From positions 196,001 through 260,000 of the forward strand of contig NZ_ANFZ01000002.1 of assembly GCF_000331245.1 (NCBI RefSeq): 64,000 nucleotides of DNA, read 5' to 3'. A model generated the notes under the pieces. It ran no database searches and was not told the origin of the DNA. It saw only the letters and a list, made by a program, of their open reading frames with translations. Within the stretch, counting starts at the first letter, position 1, and every line of letters begins with the position of its first letter. Below are positions 28,137 to 37,210 of this stretch, piece by piece. Both the position numbers and the translations under genes were made by a program. Origin of the DNA: Blastomonas sp. AAP53 (GTDB lineage: Bacteria > Pseudomonadota > Alphaproteobacteria > Sphingomonadales > Sphingomonadaceae).

Positions 28137-28161
28137 TACGCCCGCATCCGATGGCGGTTCC
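28137..28161 (-). promoter_or_regulatory. EcfG-type promoter before dps
   Basis: Minus strand: GGAAC (28161-28157), 16-nt spacer, CGTA (28140-28137), about 70 nt before the start codon. The same -10 and spacer as before the DUF1328 gene. Dps being under EcfG control is known in alphaproteobacteria. Confidence 0.6.
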
Positions 28162-28256
28162 GCAACCTCCGGCTTTTCGGTGGAGCAAAAGCCTCAAATT
28201 GCCGGAACGCTTGACAGGCCCTTATAAATATTAGTTAATCCGTGCAGGAGTGGGCC

Positions 28257-28592
28257 ATGAACGATGAACTGCAACCATCTGGTGCCAAACAGAAATCAGG
28301 CGAACTACCGCCGATTGCGCTGATAGGCTGGACGCACTTGGATCTACCGAACGGGATCGACCTCAGGATCGAATGCACGCGGTCTCGTATCGCGCTGGAC
28401 AATGACCTGATCGAGCATCGTGATATCGTGATGACGCGAAACCAGGCGCTGCTTCTAGCGCGCTATTTGCTCAAGGTCACAGGGCAGACGTTGCCGGGCG
28501 AGGCAAAGCCGGGGCTGTGGTCCAAGGTCAAGTCGGCGCTGGGTGGCTCAGGTGCGCCTGCGCGGCGGACCTCGAGGAAGCTTGCGTCCTGA
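28257..28592 (+). CDS. Conserved-looking protein, unknown
   Basis: The 111-residue product has no signal peptide and no membrane segment. Its middle (Ile-Asp-Leu-Arg-Ile-Glu-Cys-Thr...Met-Thr-Arg-Asn-Gln-Ala-Leu-Leu-Leu-Ala-Arg-Tyr-Leu-Leu) reads as strand plus helix, and the tail is basic. AGGAG lies before ATG 28257, with a TTGACA at 28213-28218 upstream. No family recognised. Confidence 0.6.
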   Translation: MNDELQPSGAKQKSGELPPIALIGWTHLDLPNGIDLRIECTRSRIALDNDLIEHRDIVMTRNQALLLARYLLKVTGQTLPGEAKPGLWSKVKSALGGSGAPARRTSRKLAS

Positions 28593-28656
28593 GCTGAGGC
28601 ATCGGCTGGCGTTTCATGCTTGATAAGCGCGGTCATCGGTCTTACCGGCGGGCGCG

Positions 28657-29085
28657 ATGAAGCGACTTCGCACCTGGATGACACGCATGACGCCGGCATT
28701 GCTGCTGGCGATGCTGTTCGGTGCGCTCGCGCCGCAGGGTTTCATGCCGCACCTGGGGCCGCAAGGCCTCACGATCGAGCTCTGCTCCGGACTGGGCAAC
28801 AAGGCCGCCACCGTTGCGCGCGACGATGCGCGCTATCAGGACTATCTGAAGCTGGCGGTGGCGCGCGGCGATGTGCCGGATCAGGATGGCAGCGACGACG
28901 CCGACAACCCGATGCCGCCCTGCGCCTTTGCCGGGTTGGCCACGCTGGCGATGCCCAGCAACGGCGTGACCGTGCCGCACATCATCATGGCGCAGGATGT
29001 TCCGCCTGCGCTGCACCACAGCCTGCTGCGCGCCAGACACCATGCCGCAACGCCGCCTGCCACCGGGCCTCCCTCGCTTACCTGA
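28657..29085 (+). CDS. DUF2946-type protein
   Basis: The 142-residue protein has an N-terminal membrane helix or signal (about residues 8-30), then Thr-Ile-Glu-Leu-Cys-Ser-Gly and a Pro-Cys-Ala-Phe-Ala motif, the layout of DUF2946 proteins, and a His-rich tail (Leu-His-His-Ser...Arg-His-His-Ala-Ala). Such genes often stand beside copper- or iron-related TonB receptors, as here. The His/Met/Cys content suggests metal binding, which is inference. Confidence 0.72.
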   Translation: MKRLRTWMTRMTPALLLAMLFGALAPQGFMPHLGPQGLTIELCSGLGNKAATVARDDARYQDYLKLAVARGDVPDQDGSDDADNPMPPCAFAGLATLAMPSNGVTVPHIIMAQDVPPALHHSLLRARHHAATPPATGPPSLT

Positions 29086-29188
29086 ACCCATCAAGCTGAT
29101 GCAGCCACACGCCTGACGCACCGGATGATCCGGAGCGATCTGGTCCGCTGCTGCATCCCTCTTTCCCCGTTCAGGGACGAATACCACC

Positions 29189-31324
29189 ATGAAGAATACC
29201 GCATTTCTGCGCGCCGCCCTGCTGGGCGGTGCCTCGCTCGCCGTCGTGTCCCCCGCATCTGCCCAGGGCGTCGGCCAGCGCACCGATCCCGTCATCATCG
29301 TCACCGCCAGCAGCACTAGCACGCCGACTTCCCCCAGCGTCGAGGAAGCGCGGCAAAGGCTCGAGCGCGTGCCCGGCGGTGTCGGGCTGGTCGAGGACAG
29401 CGTCTTTGCCGAAGACTTTGCGCAGAGCATCGGCGATGTGCTGATCCTCACCCCCGGCGTGTTCGCCGATACCAGTGCGCAGCGCGAATCGCGCATCTCG
29501 ATCCGCGGTTCGGGTCTGAATTCGGGCTTTGAGCGGCGCGGCCTCACCGTGCTGCGCGATGGCGTGCCGATCAGCCGCGCGAGCGGGGCGACCGAATTCC
29601 AGGAGATCGATCCGCTCACCATCCGCTATCTGGAAGTATTCAAGGGTGCCAACGGCCTGCAGTACGGCGCGGCGTCCTTGGGAGGGGCGGTCAACATCGT
29701 CTCGCCCACCGGGCGCACCGCGCGGTCGAACTTTTCGGGCCGTATCGAGGGTGGCAGCTTCAACACGCTGCGCGGCAACCTGAGCGCATCGGGCGTGTCG
29801 GGCGGCACCGATTATTATATCGGTGTAACGGGCCTTCGCGATGACGGCTTTCGCGAGCACTCCGATGTGCGCAGCCTCTATGGCCATGGCAATATCGGCT
29901 TCAAGCTGAGCGATAGCATCGAGACGCGCTTCTATGTCACCGCGCTCAGCGACAATTTCGAGCTCAACGGATCGCTGCGCCTCGCCGATGCGCTTGCCAA
30001 TCCGCGCGCGGCGGGCCGTCCGGTCACCGTCGGCCCGTTCCGCCCCGGCGGCCCGGTCACCGTGCTCGATCCCGGCCCGGTCGCAGACGACTGGGACCGC
30101 AACCTTGATGTGTACCGCCTTTCGAACCTCACCGCGATCACTTTGGGCAGCAGCACGCTGGAGATCGGCGGCTGGTACACGCGGCGCAAGCTCGATCATG
30201 CCATCACCCGCTTTGCCGGGATCATCGACCAGAAAGAGGATGAGTTCGGTGTCTCGCTGCGCGCGCTGGGCGAGTTCACGCTGCTGGGCGACGCGGTCAG
30301 CCGCTGGACGCTGGGCGGCAGCTATGCGAGCGCGGACAACAGCGCCCGCCGCCATCGCAACCTCAATGGCGAGCGCGCAGGGCTGACCAACGAGTCCGAT
30401 CAGGATTCGACCAACCTCACCGCTTTCGGCCAGCTCGATCTGGGGCTCACCGGTCGCCTGACCGCCGTGCTGGGCGGCCAGTACGTGAAGGTGACCCGTG
30501 ACGTGGTCGCCATCCTTGCCGAGGTATCGGGGCGCGGCGAATACGCGCAATTCAGCCCGCGCGTGGGCGTGCTCTATGCGCTCGGCGACACCGCGCAGCT
30601 CTATGCCAACATCAACCGCAGCTTCGAGCCGCCCAGCCTCGCCGACCTGACCTCGGGCGGATCGCGACCGTTCGCACCGCTCAAGGAACAGCGTGCGACG
30701 ACCTATGAGATCGGCAGCCGGGGCCAGGCGGATTTCATCGCCTGGGACGTCTCGCTGTATCGCAGCGAGGTTGAAAACGAGTTCCTCGACTTCGGCGTGC
30801 CGGGCACCAACGGCTTTGTCTCGTTCACCGACAACGCCGACAGGACGATCCACCAGGGGCTGGAGCTGGGCCTCGACGTCTATGTTGCGCGCGATGTGCT
30901 GGCGGCGCGCGGGCAGGCGTTCACGCTGCGCGGCGCGTACACGTTCAACGACTTCCGCTTTGATGACGACGTGACGTACGGCGACAACCAGCTTGCCGGT
31001 GTGCCGCGCCATCTGTTCGTCTCCGAAGCGCGGTTCGAGCAGAAGGACAAATGGTATGTCTCGGCCAACCTGCGCTGGGTGTTCGACGGCCCCTGGGCGG
31101 ACTTTGCCAATACCGAGCGGGCTCCTGGCTATGAACTGGTCGGGCTGACTGCAGGCGTCGATGTCCTTCCCGGAATCAAGCTGTTCGGATCGGTCGAGAA
31201 CCTGTTCGACACCGTGTTCATCTCGAACGTCGCCACCAACGCCAACCAGTCGCTCGAGCGCGCCGCGATCTACACCCCGGGTGTGGGCCGCGCGATCTAT
31301 GGCGGCATCACCGCGCAGTTCTGA
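29189..31324 (+). CDS. TonB-dependent outer-membrane receptor
   Basis: The 711-residue protein has a signal peptide (1-26), a TonB-box-like Val-Ile-Ile-Val-Thr-Ala-Ser, a plug (about residues 50-165, with Ile-Arg-Gly-Ser-Gly-Leu and Leu-Glu-Val-Phe-Lys-Gly-Ala-Asn-Gly-Leu-Gln-Tyr-Gly) and a beta-barrel ending in Phe. The plug is of the siderophore/metal receptor type. Its ligand is unknown; DUF2946 before and PepSY after it suggest a metal or metallophore. Confidence 0.93.
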   Translation: MKNTAFLRAALLGGASLAVVSPASAQGVGQRTDPVIIVTASSTSTPTSPSVEEARQRLERVPGGVGLVEDSVFAEDFAQSIGDVLILTPGVFADTSAQRESRISIRGSGLNSGFERRGLTVLRDGVPISRASGATEFQEIDPLTIRYLEVFKGANGLQYGAASLGGAVNIVSPTGRTARSNFSGRIEGGSFNTLRGNLSASGVSGGTDYYIGVTGLRDDGFREHSDVRSLYGHGNIGFKLSDSIETRFYVTALSDNFELNGSLRLADALANPRAAGRPVTVGPFRPGGPVTVLDPGPVADDWDRNLDVYRLSNLTAITLGSSTLEIGGWYTRRKLDHAITRFAGIIDQKEDEFGVSLRALGEFTLLGDAVSRWTLGGSYASADNSARRHRNLNGERAGLTNESDQDSTNLTAFGQLDLGLTGRLTAVLGGQYVKVTRDVVAILAEVSGRGEYAQFSPRVGVLYALGDTAQLYANINRSFEPPSLADLTSGGSRPFAPLKEQRATTYEIGSRGQADFIAWDVSLYRSEVENEFLDFGVPGTNGFVSFTDNADRTIHQGLELGLDVYVARDVLAARGQAFTLRGAYTFNDFRFDDDVTYGDNQLAGVPRHLFVSEARFEQKDKWYVSANLRWVFDGPWADFANTERAPGYELVGLTAGVDVLPGIKLFGSVENLFDTVFISNVATNANQSLERAAIYTPGVGRAIYGGITAQF

Positions 31325-31350
31325 GCGCAAGCACAAGGGAGAACAGCATC

Positions 31351-32898
31351 ATGGCAAACCGTCCCAAGCTCGCCCGATGGTCGATGAGCAAACACCAATG
31401 GCTGGCGCTGATCGGCGGCGTCAGCCTCTTCATCTGGGGGCTTTCGGGCATGGCGCATATCTTTATGGTGCTGTTCGGCCCGCAACAGATCGAGTTCATG
31501 CCGCCGATGCGCAGCGTCGACATGGCGTCCGCTCAGCCGGTCGAGACGGTGCTGGCCAAGGCCGGCATCGCCAGGGCCAGCGCGGTTAAGGTGGTGGTCG
31601 GCAAGGACGCCAACCTGCTGCAGGTCACGCAAGGTGCCAAGGCACCGCGACGCTATTTCGCGCTCGATACCGGCGCGGAACTGGCCGGGCAGGACGCCCG
31701 CCAGGCCGAGTTCATCGCGCGGCATTACCTCAAGGAAACCCGCCCGGTCGCCGAGATCGTCCACCAGACGGCGTTCGATGCGGACTATCCGTGGGTCAAC
31801 CGCCAGCTGCCCGTCTGGCGCGTGCGCTTTGCCGGTGACGACCGGCTGACCGCCTATGTCCACACCGAGACGAGCAGCCTGGCCGCCGTCAACAACGTGA
31901 CCAAGACCCGGCTGCAGACGGTGTTCCGCTGGCTGCACAGCTGGGAATGGGTGCCGCCGCAGCTCGAATGGTTGCGTGTCGTCGTCATCACCGCGATGGT
32001 TGGCAGCCTCGCTGCGCTCGCGGTCACCGGCATTCTGCTGCTGGTGGCGATCCGGCGGGGCAAGCGCCTGGCCGGATCGAAGGGCTGGCACCGCGCGATG
32101 GGCTATGTGCTGGCACTGCCGCTGCTGATGTTCTCGATCAGCGGGATCATCCATCTGGTGCAGGCGGCGATCGAGGCACCGGCCAGCCAGTTGCGAATGT
32201 CTCCGCCGGTCGATGTGACCGGTGCGCGTTATCCGATCGAACGCGACTGGGCCGAAGTCTCCGCCGGGCTCGACATCAACGGCCTGTCGCTGGTCGAAGG
32301 CCCTGGTGGTCGCCCGCTCTATCGCCTGAGTCTGGCCCAACCCAAGGGCGCGATGCCCAAGGGCGAGCATGACCACAGCGCGCATGCCGGACACCAGATG
32401 CCGATGGGGGACACCGCGATGCGCAACGCACGCTTCGAGGGTGTCAGCCCCACCGGCCCTGCGCTTTATGTCGATGCTGCCACCGGCACACCCTGGGCCG
32501 AGGGCGACAAGGCGCTCGCCACCGCGCTCGGGCGGCGGTTTAGCGGCGCACCGGACAGCGCGATCACCGCGATGGAGGTCGTCACCCGCTTCGGCCCGGA
32601 TTACGACTTCCGCAACAAGCGGCTGCCGGTATGGCGGATCGATTATGGCGCGCCGGTCAACGCGACACTGTTCGTCGACACCAGCACCGGCGTGCTCGCC
32701 GACCGCACGGAGAACTGGCAGAAGCCCGAACGGTACATCTTCAGCTTCATCCACAAATGGAACTTCCTGTTCCCGATCGGCCGGGTTGGGCTGAACGTCG
32801 TGGTCGGCGCATTCATCGTCCTGCTGCTGGGCTTCATGGCCGGAATCGGGCTGGTGCTCGACCGGCGGCGCAGGCGCGGGCGGGGGCGGGCCAGGTAG
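31351..32898 (+). CDS. PepSY-domain membrane protein
   Basis: The 515-residue protein has four hydrophobic helices (about residues 20-42, 205-230, 248-272, 475-500) and periplasmic PepSY-type regions. A loop near residue 345 is rich in His and Met (Glu-His-Asp-His-Ser-Ala-His-Ala-Gly-His-Gln-Met). PepSY transmembrane proteins beside TonB receptors have been linked to ferric-siderophore reduction and metal release. It starts 26 nt after the receptor gene, so they share a message. Confidence 0.85.
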   Translation: MANRPKLARWSMSKHQWLALIGGVSLFIWGLSGMAHIFMVLFGPQQIEFMPPMRSVDMASAQPVETVLAKAGIARASAVKVVVGKDANLLQVTQGAKAPRRYFALDTGAELAGQDARQAEFIARHYLKETRPVAEIVHQTAFDADYPWVNRQLPVWRVRFAGDDRLTAYVHTETSSLAAVNNVTKTRLQTVFRWLHSWEWVPPQLEWLRVVVITAMVGSLAALAVTGILLLVAIRRGKRLAGSKGWHRAMGYVLALPLLMFSISGIIHLVQAAIEAPASQLRMSPPVDVTGARYPIERDWAEVSAGLDINGLSLVEGPGGRPLYRLSLAQPKGAMPKGEHDHSAHAGHQMPMGDTAMRNARFEGVSPTGPALYVDAATGTPWAEGDKALATALGRRFSGAPDSAITAMEVVTRFGPDYDFRNKRLPVWRIDYGAPVNATLFVDTSTGVLADRTENWQKPERYIFSFIHKWNFLFPIGRVGLNVVVGAFIVLLLGFMAGIGLVLDRRRRRGRGRAR

Positions 32899-33036
32899 GC
32901 ACGCTTCGCGCTGGGCAAAATGCGTGCACAACAGCCCCATAATCAGACTCTCCCCAATTTGGTTCAGAACCCGTTTGACACGCTTGGATGGCGTCGTCAT
33001 CGGGGCCTAGCGAATTGAAAACTCAGGGGAAAATTA

Positions 33037-33738
33037 GTGAAAAATATAGCATATGCTCTGACATTAGCGCTGCTTGCCGGTACGGTTTCGGCGCCATCGA
33101 TCGCCCAGGAGGCGCTGACGATCGGAGCCGAACAGCGCCCGACGCTGCGTGCCGGCACATCCGTGCCGCTCAAGACGCTGACCGAGTTGACGACCAAGGG
33201 CAAGAAGTTGCGCGTGGGCGACCGCTTCAATCTGGAAGTGTCAGAGCCTGTCATGGTCGATGGCGTGACGGTTATCCCGGTGGGCAGCCCGGCAACGGGC
33301 GAGATCACCAGCGTGCGGAACAAGGGCATGTGGGGCAAGTCCGGCGCGATCGAGGTGCGCATGTTGTATACTACGGTCAATGGTCGCCAGATCAGGTTGT
33401 CCGGCGCAACTGACGACAAGGGTGTCACCGGTACGGCTGGTGTTGTCGGGGCCGTGGTGCTCTTGCCGGTTGCCGGTTTCTTCCTGACCGGCACCAGCGC
33501 TGTCATCCCGGCAGGCAGTTCGATCACCGGGTTCGTGCAGGAGGATGTGCCGCTGTCCTTTGCAAAGACCGCAGAACCGACGCCCATGGTCGTTGGCGCG
33601 CAAACCGCCGCCGTGGCAGCGACTGCCGAAGCTCCTGCTACAGTTCAGCCTGCCACAGTCCAGCCCGCTTCTGACGAGCCTGTGACTGATGCGCCCGCCG
33701 TCGTGCAGCCTGTCGCGGCTCAGCCCGTCACGCCGTAA
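33037..33738 (+). CDS. Secreted protein with Pro/Val-rich tail, unknown
   Basis: The 233-residue protein has a signal peptide (1-23), a folded part with Gly-Thr-Ser-Val-Pro-Leu-Lys-Thr-Leu and a hydrophobic segment (about residues 128-150), then a repeated Thr-Val-Gln-Pro-Ala tail. Similar secreted proteins of sphingomonads have no assigned role. Taking the tail as a linker is inference. Confidence 0.7.
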   Translation: MKNIAYALTLALLAGTVSAPSIAQEALTIGAEQRPTLRAGTSVPLKTLTELTTKGKKLRVGDRFNLEVSEPVMVDGVTVIPVGSPATGEITSVRNKGMWGKSGAIEVRMLYTTVNGRQIRLSGATDDKGVTGTAGVVGAVVLLPVAGFFLTGTSAVIPAGSSITGFVQEDVPLSFAKTAEPTPMVVGAQTAAVAATAEAPATVQPATVQPASDEPVTDAPAVVQPVAAQPVTP

Positions 33739-33751
33739 GTTGGCGGTCATC

Positions 33752-33782
33752 AAGCGTCAGGGCGGTCAGCGTCCTGACGCTT
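33752..33782 (+). terminator. Hairpin between two secreted-protein genes
   Basis: A perfect 10-bp stem AAGCGTCAGG/CCTGACGCTT with an 11-nt loop lies 14 nt after the stop of the previous gene. No T-run follows, so it is a weak or Rho-assisted terminator. Confidence 0.45.
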
Positions 33783-33869
33783 CACCGCAGCCGCAGGCGA
33801 TCGGCGGCAAAAGCCGCTTGCTCGCCAGCCGCATTGGCCCCTAGTCTTGTACAAACGACTGGGGGTCCG

Positions 33870-36323
33870 ATGAACCGTTCACTTGCACTCGCGCTGGGCC
33901 TTGCGGCTGTTCTTTCCACGCCGCAGGCTTTTGCCGCGCCGCCTGCCGCTGCGGCATCCAGTCCCTATGCGGGCACGGAAAGGCGCGACGGGCTCTACCC
34001 TGTGCATGTCGATGCCAGGGCCGGGCGTATCCTGCTGTCGCTGCCGGCAGCGGGCGCGGACGGCGTGGTGGCGCGCATGCTCTATACCACCGCTCTGCGC
34101 ACCGGCCTGGGTTCCGCCCCCATCGGGCTCGACCGCGCACAACCTGGCCCCGCGCAGATCCTGCTGATCCGCCGCCTGGGCAAGAAGGTCTCGTTCGAAC
34201 TCGAAAACCCCCGCTTCCGCGCCAGCGCCGGGACGCCTGCCGAACAGGCCGCTGCTGCCAATGCCTTTGCGACATCGGTGTTGTGGCTGGGCGACGCGCT
34301 CGACGCGCCCGATGGCCGGCTGCTGGTCGATATCGCCCCGTTCCTCGCGCGCGATACCCGCAACGTCGCCGCTCAGCTCAACTCCAGCGGCGAGAAGGGG
34401 TGGAAGCTGGTCGATGGCTTGAGCGCTGCCGATCCCGCCGCCACCCGCGCCTTCCCGATGAACCTCGAGTTCGAGGCGCGGCAGACCTATGCCAGCGACA
34501 CGCCGGGGCCCGAGGTGCGCAATATCGCGCCTGATTCCCGGCAGGTGACGCTCGTCGTGCGGCACAGCTTCATCGCGCTGCCCGAGGCAGGCTATGTGCC
34601 GCGTGCCTTCGATCCGCGCGGCGGCGGTTTTGCAACGCAGATCCTCGATTTTTCCGCGCCCCTGGGCGGCCAGATCGTGCAGAACCTCGCCAACCGCTTC
34701 CGGCTGGAGCGGATCGACCCCAATGCGCCGCGCTCGCGGGTGCGCAAGCCGATCGTCTTCTACATCGATAACGCCGCGCCCGAGCCGATCCGCACCGCGC
34801 TGCTCGAAGGCGCCCAGTGGTGGAAGCAGGCTTTCGAGGCTGCGGGCTATATCGATGCCTATCGCGCCGAGATCCTGCCCGAAGGTGCCGACCCGCTCGA
34901 CATGCGCTACAATGTCGTCAACTGGGTCAACCGGGCGACGCGCGGCTGGTCCTATGGCTATGCGGTGACGGACCCGCGCACCGGCGAGATCCTGAAAGGA
35001 TCGGTGCTGCTGGGGTCGCTGCGCGTGCGGCAGGACATGCTGATTTATGAAGGGCTGGTCGGCGCAGACAAGACCGGCACCGGCGGGCCGAACGATCCTG
35101 CACAGGTGGCGCTGGCGCGTATCCGCCAGCTGTCCGCGCACGAGATCGGCCATGCATTGGGGCTGATGCACAATTTTGCCGGCAGCACGCAGGACCGCGC
35201 CTCGGTGATGGACTACCCCGCGCCGCGCATCGGCTTGAAGGATGGCGCGCCCGACCTGTCGGATGCCTATGGCGTCGGACTGGGGCGCTGGGACATGCAC
35301 ACGATCGACTGGTTGTATGGCGATCCAGTCAGCGGCAACCCCGATGCTGCGGCCCGTGCCAAGGCGGATGCCGCAGCGCTCGCCGGCATGCGCTTCGTGT
35401 CGGACGAGAATGCCCGCAGCGTCTCTTCAAGCCAGCCCTGGGGCAGTCTGTGGGATGATGGCGTCGATCCGGTGGCAGAGCTCGACCGGATGATGCAGGT
35501 CCGCGCGGCTGCCGTGGCGCGCTTTGGTCCGGCGGCGCTGGCTCCCGGCGAACCGGTCGCCGATCTGCGCCGCAAGTTCGTGCCCGTGTGGCTGGTGCAC
35601 CGCTATCAGGTCGAGGCGGCGGCCAAGCTGCTGGGGGGCCTGTACTCCGAATACGCGGTCGCAGGGCAGGGCGATGGCATGGCAGCTCCGGTGGCGCCCT
35701 CCGATCAGCTGCGTGCGCTCGATTCGCTGCTGGCGACGCTGCAACCCAGCGTCATTGACGTGCCCGCGCGGCTGGTGCCGCAATTGTCTGCGGGATATTC
35801 GGGGGATGGCGACCGTCAGACCGAGATCGAGATCATGCCGATGGCAGGCGCGGCGGCGTTCGATCCGCTGGCTGCCACGCAGGTGACGGCACAGGTGACG
35901 CTGAATGCGCTGCTCGCCCCCGATCGGCTGGCGCGCATGACGCAGCAGCACCGTGCCGATCCGGCCAGCCCGGGGCCGCATATCATCGCGCAACGGCTGC
36001 TGGCGCTGGCCGATGCGCCAACGGGTGATGCGCGGCTGGGCGCGGTGCGCCGCGTTCTGGGGACGCGCATCGTGCTGTCGCTGGCAAAAGCCGCGCGCGA
36101 TTCGGGCAGTGGCATCGAGGCCGCAGCCCGGATCGATCAGGCACTGCACGACTGGGCGGATGCGCAAGGCGCGCGCCGCTTTGCCGACCCTGCCGACCGG
36201 GCGTGGGCGCTGTCGACCGCGCGACTGATCCAGGATCGCGAGGCGATGAGCGCGGCGCTGGCAGGTGAGCAGGGGCAGGTTCCGATACCGCCGGGCATGC
36301 CGATCGGTGATGGTGGCGAATAG
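33870..36323 (+). CDS. Large zinc metalloprotease (DUF5117/DUF4953 type)
   Basis: The 817-residue secreted protein has a signal peptide (1-21) and an extended zinc site His-Glu-Ile-Gly-His-Ala-Leu-Gly-Leu-Met-His (about residue 425), the metzincin-like HExxHxxGxxH, with Ser-Val-Met-Asp-Tyr-Pro (Met-turn) some 20 residues later. Length and layout fit the large DUF5117-type peptidases. The frame is open 36 nt further up; ATG 33870 gives the signal peptide and has a GGGGG site before it. Confidence 0.9.
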   Translation: MNRSLALALGLAAVLSTPQAFAAPPAAAASSPYAGTERRDGLYPVHVDARAGRILLSLPAAGADGVVARMLYTTALRTGLGSAPIGLDRAQPGPAQILLIRRLGKKVSFELENPRFRASAGTPAEQAAAANAFATSVLWLGDALDAPDGRLLVDIAPFLARDTRNVAAQLNSSGEKGWKLVDGLSAADPAATRAFPMNLEFEARQTYASDTPGPEVRNIAPDSRQVTLVVRHSFIALPEAGYVPRAFDPRGGGFATQILDFSAPLGGQIVQNLANRFRLERIDPNAPRSRVRKPIVFYIDNAAPEPIRTALLEGAQWWKQAFEAAGYIDAYRAEILPEGADPLDMRYNVVNWVNRATRGWSYGYAVTDPRTGEILKGSVLLGSLRVRQDMLIYEGLVGADKTGTGGPNDPAQVALARIRQLSAHEIGHALGLMHNFAGSTQDRASVMDYPAPRIGLKDGAPDLSDAYGVGLGRWDMHTIDWLYGDPVSGNPDAAARAKADAAALAGMRFVSDENARSVSSSQPWGSLWDDGVDPVAELDRMMQVRAAAVARFGPAALAPGEPVADLRRKFVPVWLVHRYQVEAAAKLLGGLYSEYAVAGQGDGMAAPVAPSDQLRALDSLLATLQPSVIDVPARLVPQLSAGYSGDGDRQTEIEIMPMAGAAAFDPLAATQVTAQVTLNALLAPDRLARMTQQHRADPASPGPHIIAQRLLALADAPTGDARLGAVRRVLGTRIVLSLAKAARDSGSGIEAAARIDQALHDWADAQGARRFADPADRAWALSTARLIQDREAMSAALAGEQGQVPIPPGMPIGDGGE

Positions 36324-36345
36324 GCGCGGCAGCGGACCGGGTCGG

Positions 36346-36795
36346 TCAGAGTGTCCTTTTCAGCCGGACCAGCGCTTCGTCAAGCGCCTGGAGGAAGCGT
36401 GACCGATCGGCCTTGCTGAAGGGAGCAGGCCCGCCGATGATGTCGCCGCCTGCGCGCAGGTCCGCCATGATCGCGCGCGTCGCGATCGCGCCGCCGATCG
36501 AGTTGGCGGTAAACGGCTTGCCGGTGGGTGCAATCACCACGGATCCCTGTTTGATGCACCGGTCGGCGAGCAGGATGTCGGCGGTAATCACCACCGACTG
36601 CGGGGTCGCGCGCTCGGCGATCCAGTCGTCGGCTGCATCGAAGCCATCGCTCACCACAGTTCGGGCGATCAGCGGATGGTCGGGTACCCGGATGGGGCTG
36701 TTGCTGACAATCGTCACCGCCACCTGATGGCGCAATGCGACGCGGTAGACTTCGTCCTTCACCGGGCAGGCATCAGCATCGACCAGGATCATCAT
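36346..36795 (-). CDS. YaiI/YqxD (DUF188) family protein
   Basis: The 149-residue protein opens with Met-Ile-Leu-Val-Asp-Ala-Asp-Ala-Cys-Pro-Val-Lys and shows Asp-Asp-Trp-Ile-Ala-Glu and Thr-Ala-Asp-Ile-Leu-Leu-Ala, the acidic core of the PIN-like DUF188 family. Function unproven; a nuclease-like fold is inferred. The open frame reaches back over the tRNA-Cys gene, so ATG 36795 is the real start. Confidence 0.88.
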   Translation of the reverse strand: MMILVDADACPVKDEVYRVALRHQVAVTIVSNSPIRVPDHPLIARTVVSDGFDAADDWIAERATPQSVVITADILLADRCIKQGSVVIAPTGKPFTANSIGGAIATRAIMADLRAGGDIIGGPAPFSKADRSRFLQALDEALVRLKRTL

Positions 36796-36884
36796 GGCAG
36801 CATAATCAAGATGGTTCGGTCTCGCCCCGCCGAGGTCGGTGCGCGACACCGGAGGCGCGGGGACGCCAAAACGATGGAAAAACC

Positions 36885-36958
36885 TGGAGGCCCGAGCCGG
36901 AATCGAACCGGCGTGCAAGGATTTGCAGTCCTCTGCGTAACCACTCCGCCATCGGGCC
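36885..36958 (-). tRNA. tRNA-Cys (GCA)
   Basis: On the minus strand a full cloverleaf is visible: 7-bp acceptor GGCCCGA/TCGGGCC, anticodon loop CTGCAAA with GCA, a T-arm with TTCGATT, and CCA encoded at the 3' end. 74 nt. The flanks 36796-36884 and 36959-37210 hold no other gene. Confidence 0.97.
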
Positions 36959-37210
36959 GCTGGTGTGGAAGGAGGCGGCATTGTGCGGCTTCGGGAGGAA
37001 AGTCAAGTCTCAAGCGGCGGGGCGGGTCAGGATCAGATGCTGGCGCTGCGATTTTTGCCGAAAATGCTGTATTGCCATGATAATACAGCCGTGCCATAAC
37101 AAAACTGGCAGTGATATCCATTGCATTTTGCAACCGGATGGCTATCAAGTCGGGGCTTCAAGCTTCGTTTGGGCTTGCATCGCTGCCTGCATATTCTAGG
37201 GCGCTTGACC

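Noticed and set aside
29171-31336. 721-codon minus frame opposite the TonB receptor gene
   Set aside because: Shadow frame; the plus strand has signal peptide, plug and barrel end.
36796-36981. N-terminal extension of the DUF188 protein
   Set aside because: It would translate across the tRNA-Cys gene; the family N-terminus begins at 36795.
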